Source: Brucella cytisi (lineage in GTDB: Bacteria > Pseudomonadota > Alphaproteobacteria > Rhizobiales > Rhizobiaceae). Taken from it: DNA of 64,000 bases. The DNA lies in NCBI GenBank assembly GCA_012103075.1, contig JAAVLQ010000003.1:1054001-1118000 (forward strand), given 5' to 3'. Positions 63,132 to 64,000 of the stretch are shown here, one piece after another. Position 1 is the stretch's first letter, and each line of letters starts with the position of its first letter. Made by a program: the position numbers and the translations under genes. The notes below the pieces were generated by a model. That model was given only the letters and a program-made list of their open reading frames with translations. It was not told the origin of the DNA and ran no database searches.

Positions 63132-63913
63132 ATGAGCGAAGCTACTGATGTTGTGATAGAAACCCGTCCGGCTGACGGTGTTGCCCTCCCGGAACTTAAC
63201 CGCCCTGATGCACTGAATGCCTTGAACATGGATGTGCGCCAGAAACTGGCTGCAGCAGCCGACAGGCTCGTTGAGGACCCGGACATCCGGGTGATCGTCA
63301 TTGCCGGACGTGGCGGTAATTTCGCTGCGGGTTCAGATGTCAAGTTTTTGCGCAAACCGGGGCGGGTAGTCTGCTCGCACAGCGCATGCACCGCTATTGG
63401 GAAAGCCTCGCCCGTTGTCCCAAACCGGTTATCGCGGCCGTAGAAGGATATGCCCCGGGTGGCGGATGCGAACTGGCAATGCACGCCGACATCATCGTGG
63501 CCGCAAGAACCGCCAGTTTCGGCCAGCCAGAAATCAAGCTGGGACTGATGCCCGGAGCAGGCGGCACACAGCGCCTTTTGCGTGCGATCGGCAAGTACAA
63601 GACCATGCTGCTCGCATTGACAGGCGAAATGCTTCCGGCAACGGAAGCTGAAAAATACGGACTTGTAAGCCGGCTCTCGCAAGAAGGTGAAGCGCTTGAA
63701 GAGGCGTTGAAACTGGCACGGAAAATCGCCCTTATGCCTGCGTTGGCCGCTGAACAGATAAAGGAGGCGGTCATGTACGGCGAGGATGCGCCGCTGGAAA
63801 CCGCACTCCGGCTGGAGCGCAAGGCATTTCAGCTCCTGTTCGATACGGAAGACAAGCGTGAAGGCATCGATGCATTTTTGACCAAGCGCAAGCCGGCATT
63901 CAAAGGGCGCTGA
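63132..63913 (+). pseudogene. Enoyl-CoA hydratase/isomerase family protein, one frame break
   Basis: The start at 63132 (MSEATDVVIETRPADGVALP) precedes LNRPDALNALNMDVRQKL and the oxyanion-hole segment NFAAGSDVKFL. One indel near 63365 leads to the second frame with AVEGYAPGGGCELAMHADII, ASFGQPEIKLGLMPGAGGTQ and RLLRAIG. The first glutamate position of the hydratase pair falls in the GCELA region. The total of about 260 residues is normal. Its stop is two bases before the next start. Confidence 0.85.
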
Positions 63914-63914
63914 A

Positions 63915-64000
63915 ATGGTCATTGAAACAGTGACTTACGGTCAGATCGCAAAAGTCGCGATCATCGGTTCCGGTATCATGGGAGCAGGCATTGCCGAGAC
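63915..64000 (+). CDS. 3-Hydroxyacyl-CoA dehydrogenase, N-terminal fragment
   Basis: MVIETVTYGQIAKVAIIGSG followed by IMGAGIAE shows the Rossmann dinucleotide motif GxGxMGxG of the 3-hydroxyacyl-CoA dehydrogenase family. The window ends after 28 codons. It directly follows the enoyl-CoA hydratase gene and would perform the next beta-oxidation step. Confidence 0.8.
   Translation, partial: MVIETVTYGQIAKVAIIGSGIMGAGIAE

Noticed and set aside
63056..63922. A 288-codon minus strand ORF
   Set aside because: Antisense to the enoyl-CoA hydratase gene.
1..64000. CRISPR arrays, tRNA, rRNA, prophage or integrase genes
   Set aside because: I saw no regularly spaced direct repeats, cloverleaf sequences, rRNA stretches or phage genes; only the IS6-like remnant suggests mobility.

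Overview
The window looks like chromosomal DNA of an alphaproteobacterium of the order Hyphomicrobiales, most likely the Brucella/Ochrobactrum group. This is inferred from moderate GC, dense transporter and catabolic gene content, protein style, and a palindromic intergenic repeat at 57.5 kb. No database was consulted. Almost everything is accessory catabolism: solute uptake systems, each next to oxidoreductases or hydrolases and a regulator.

Layout. (1) 0.3-18.7 kb: a betaine / N-methyl-amino-acid type cluster, with a DddP-like M24 metallohydrolase, LysR, Rieske demethylase plus its reductase, a GlxA-type regulator remnant, an 84-aa unknown protein, an enolase-superfamily enzyme, LysR, a GlpD-like FAD enzyme, a polar amino acid ABC transporter, an N-methylproline-demethylase-like flavoprotein, an amine oxidase, a HAD hydrolase and LysR. 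(2) 19.4-25.4 kb: LysR, glutathione S-transferase, luciferase-like monooxygenase, PLP decarboxylase and an ICMT-like membrane methyltransferase. (3) 25.6-32.2 kb, minus strand: polar amino acid ABC transporter, MmgE/PrpD protein, NtaA-type monooxygenase and flavin reductase. This resembles an aminopolycarboxylate-type cassette. (4) 32.8-34.4 kb: a CSS-motif EAL phosphodiesterase, followed by an IS6-like remnant. (5) 35.0-61.7 kb: five transcription-unit starts, or four if gntR leads the Dpp1 operon, arranged around the palindrome TGATATATCA and a GntR/FCD regulator. Units: class III aminotransferase / dimethylformamidase-like protein / OtnC / OtnK; a spermidine-putrescine-type ABC transporter; gntR with a peptide transporter, SMP-30 lactonase and amidase; penicillin acylase with a second peptide transporter. 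(6) 61.8-64 kb: acyl-CoA dehydrogenase, enoyl-CoA hydratase and 3-hydroxyacyl-CoA dehydrogenase, which could beta-oxidise a released acyl group.

The best candidate for an undescribed system is region 5. Six copies of TGATATATC-type sites (one to two per promoter region) occur in three intergenic regions: 40.62-40.93, 53.42-53.64 and 61.48-61.80 kb. The gntR gene has two of them upstream. This suggests one regulator coordinating three transporters, an Ntn-hydrolase acylase, an amidase, an amide hydrolase-like protein and four-carbon sugar-acid enzymes for one unknown acylated or amide-bearing substrate.

Caveat: about half of the genes carry one or more +/-1 frame breaks while the residues on both sides stay well conserved. 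Several breaks can be repaired by changing the length of a homopolymer by one base (for example 6569-6572, 6820-6823, 8927-8930, 21136-21141, 31517-31519, 43846-43852). I read these mainly as sequencing or assembly indels and not gene decay. I give each gene its full reconstructed span and type it as pseudogene where the frame is broken.
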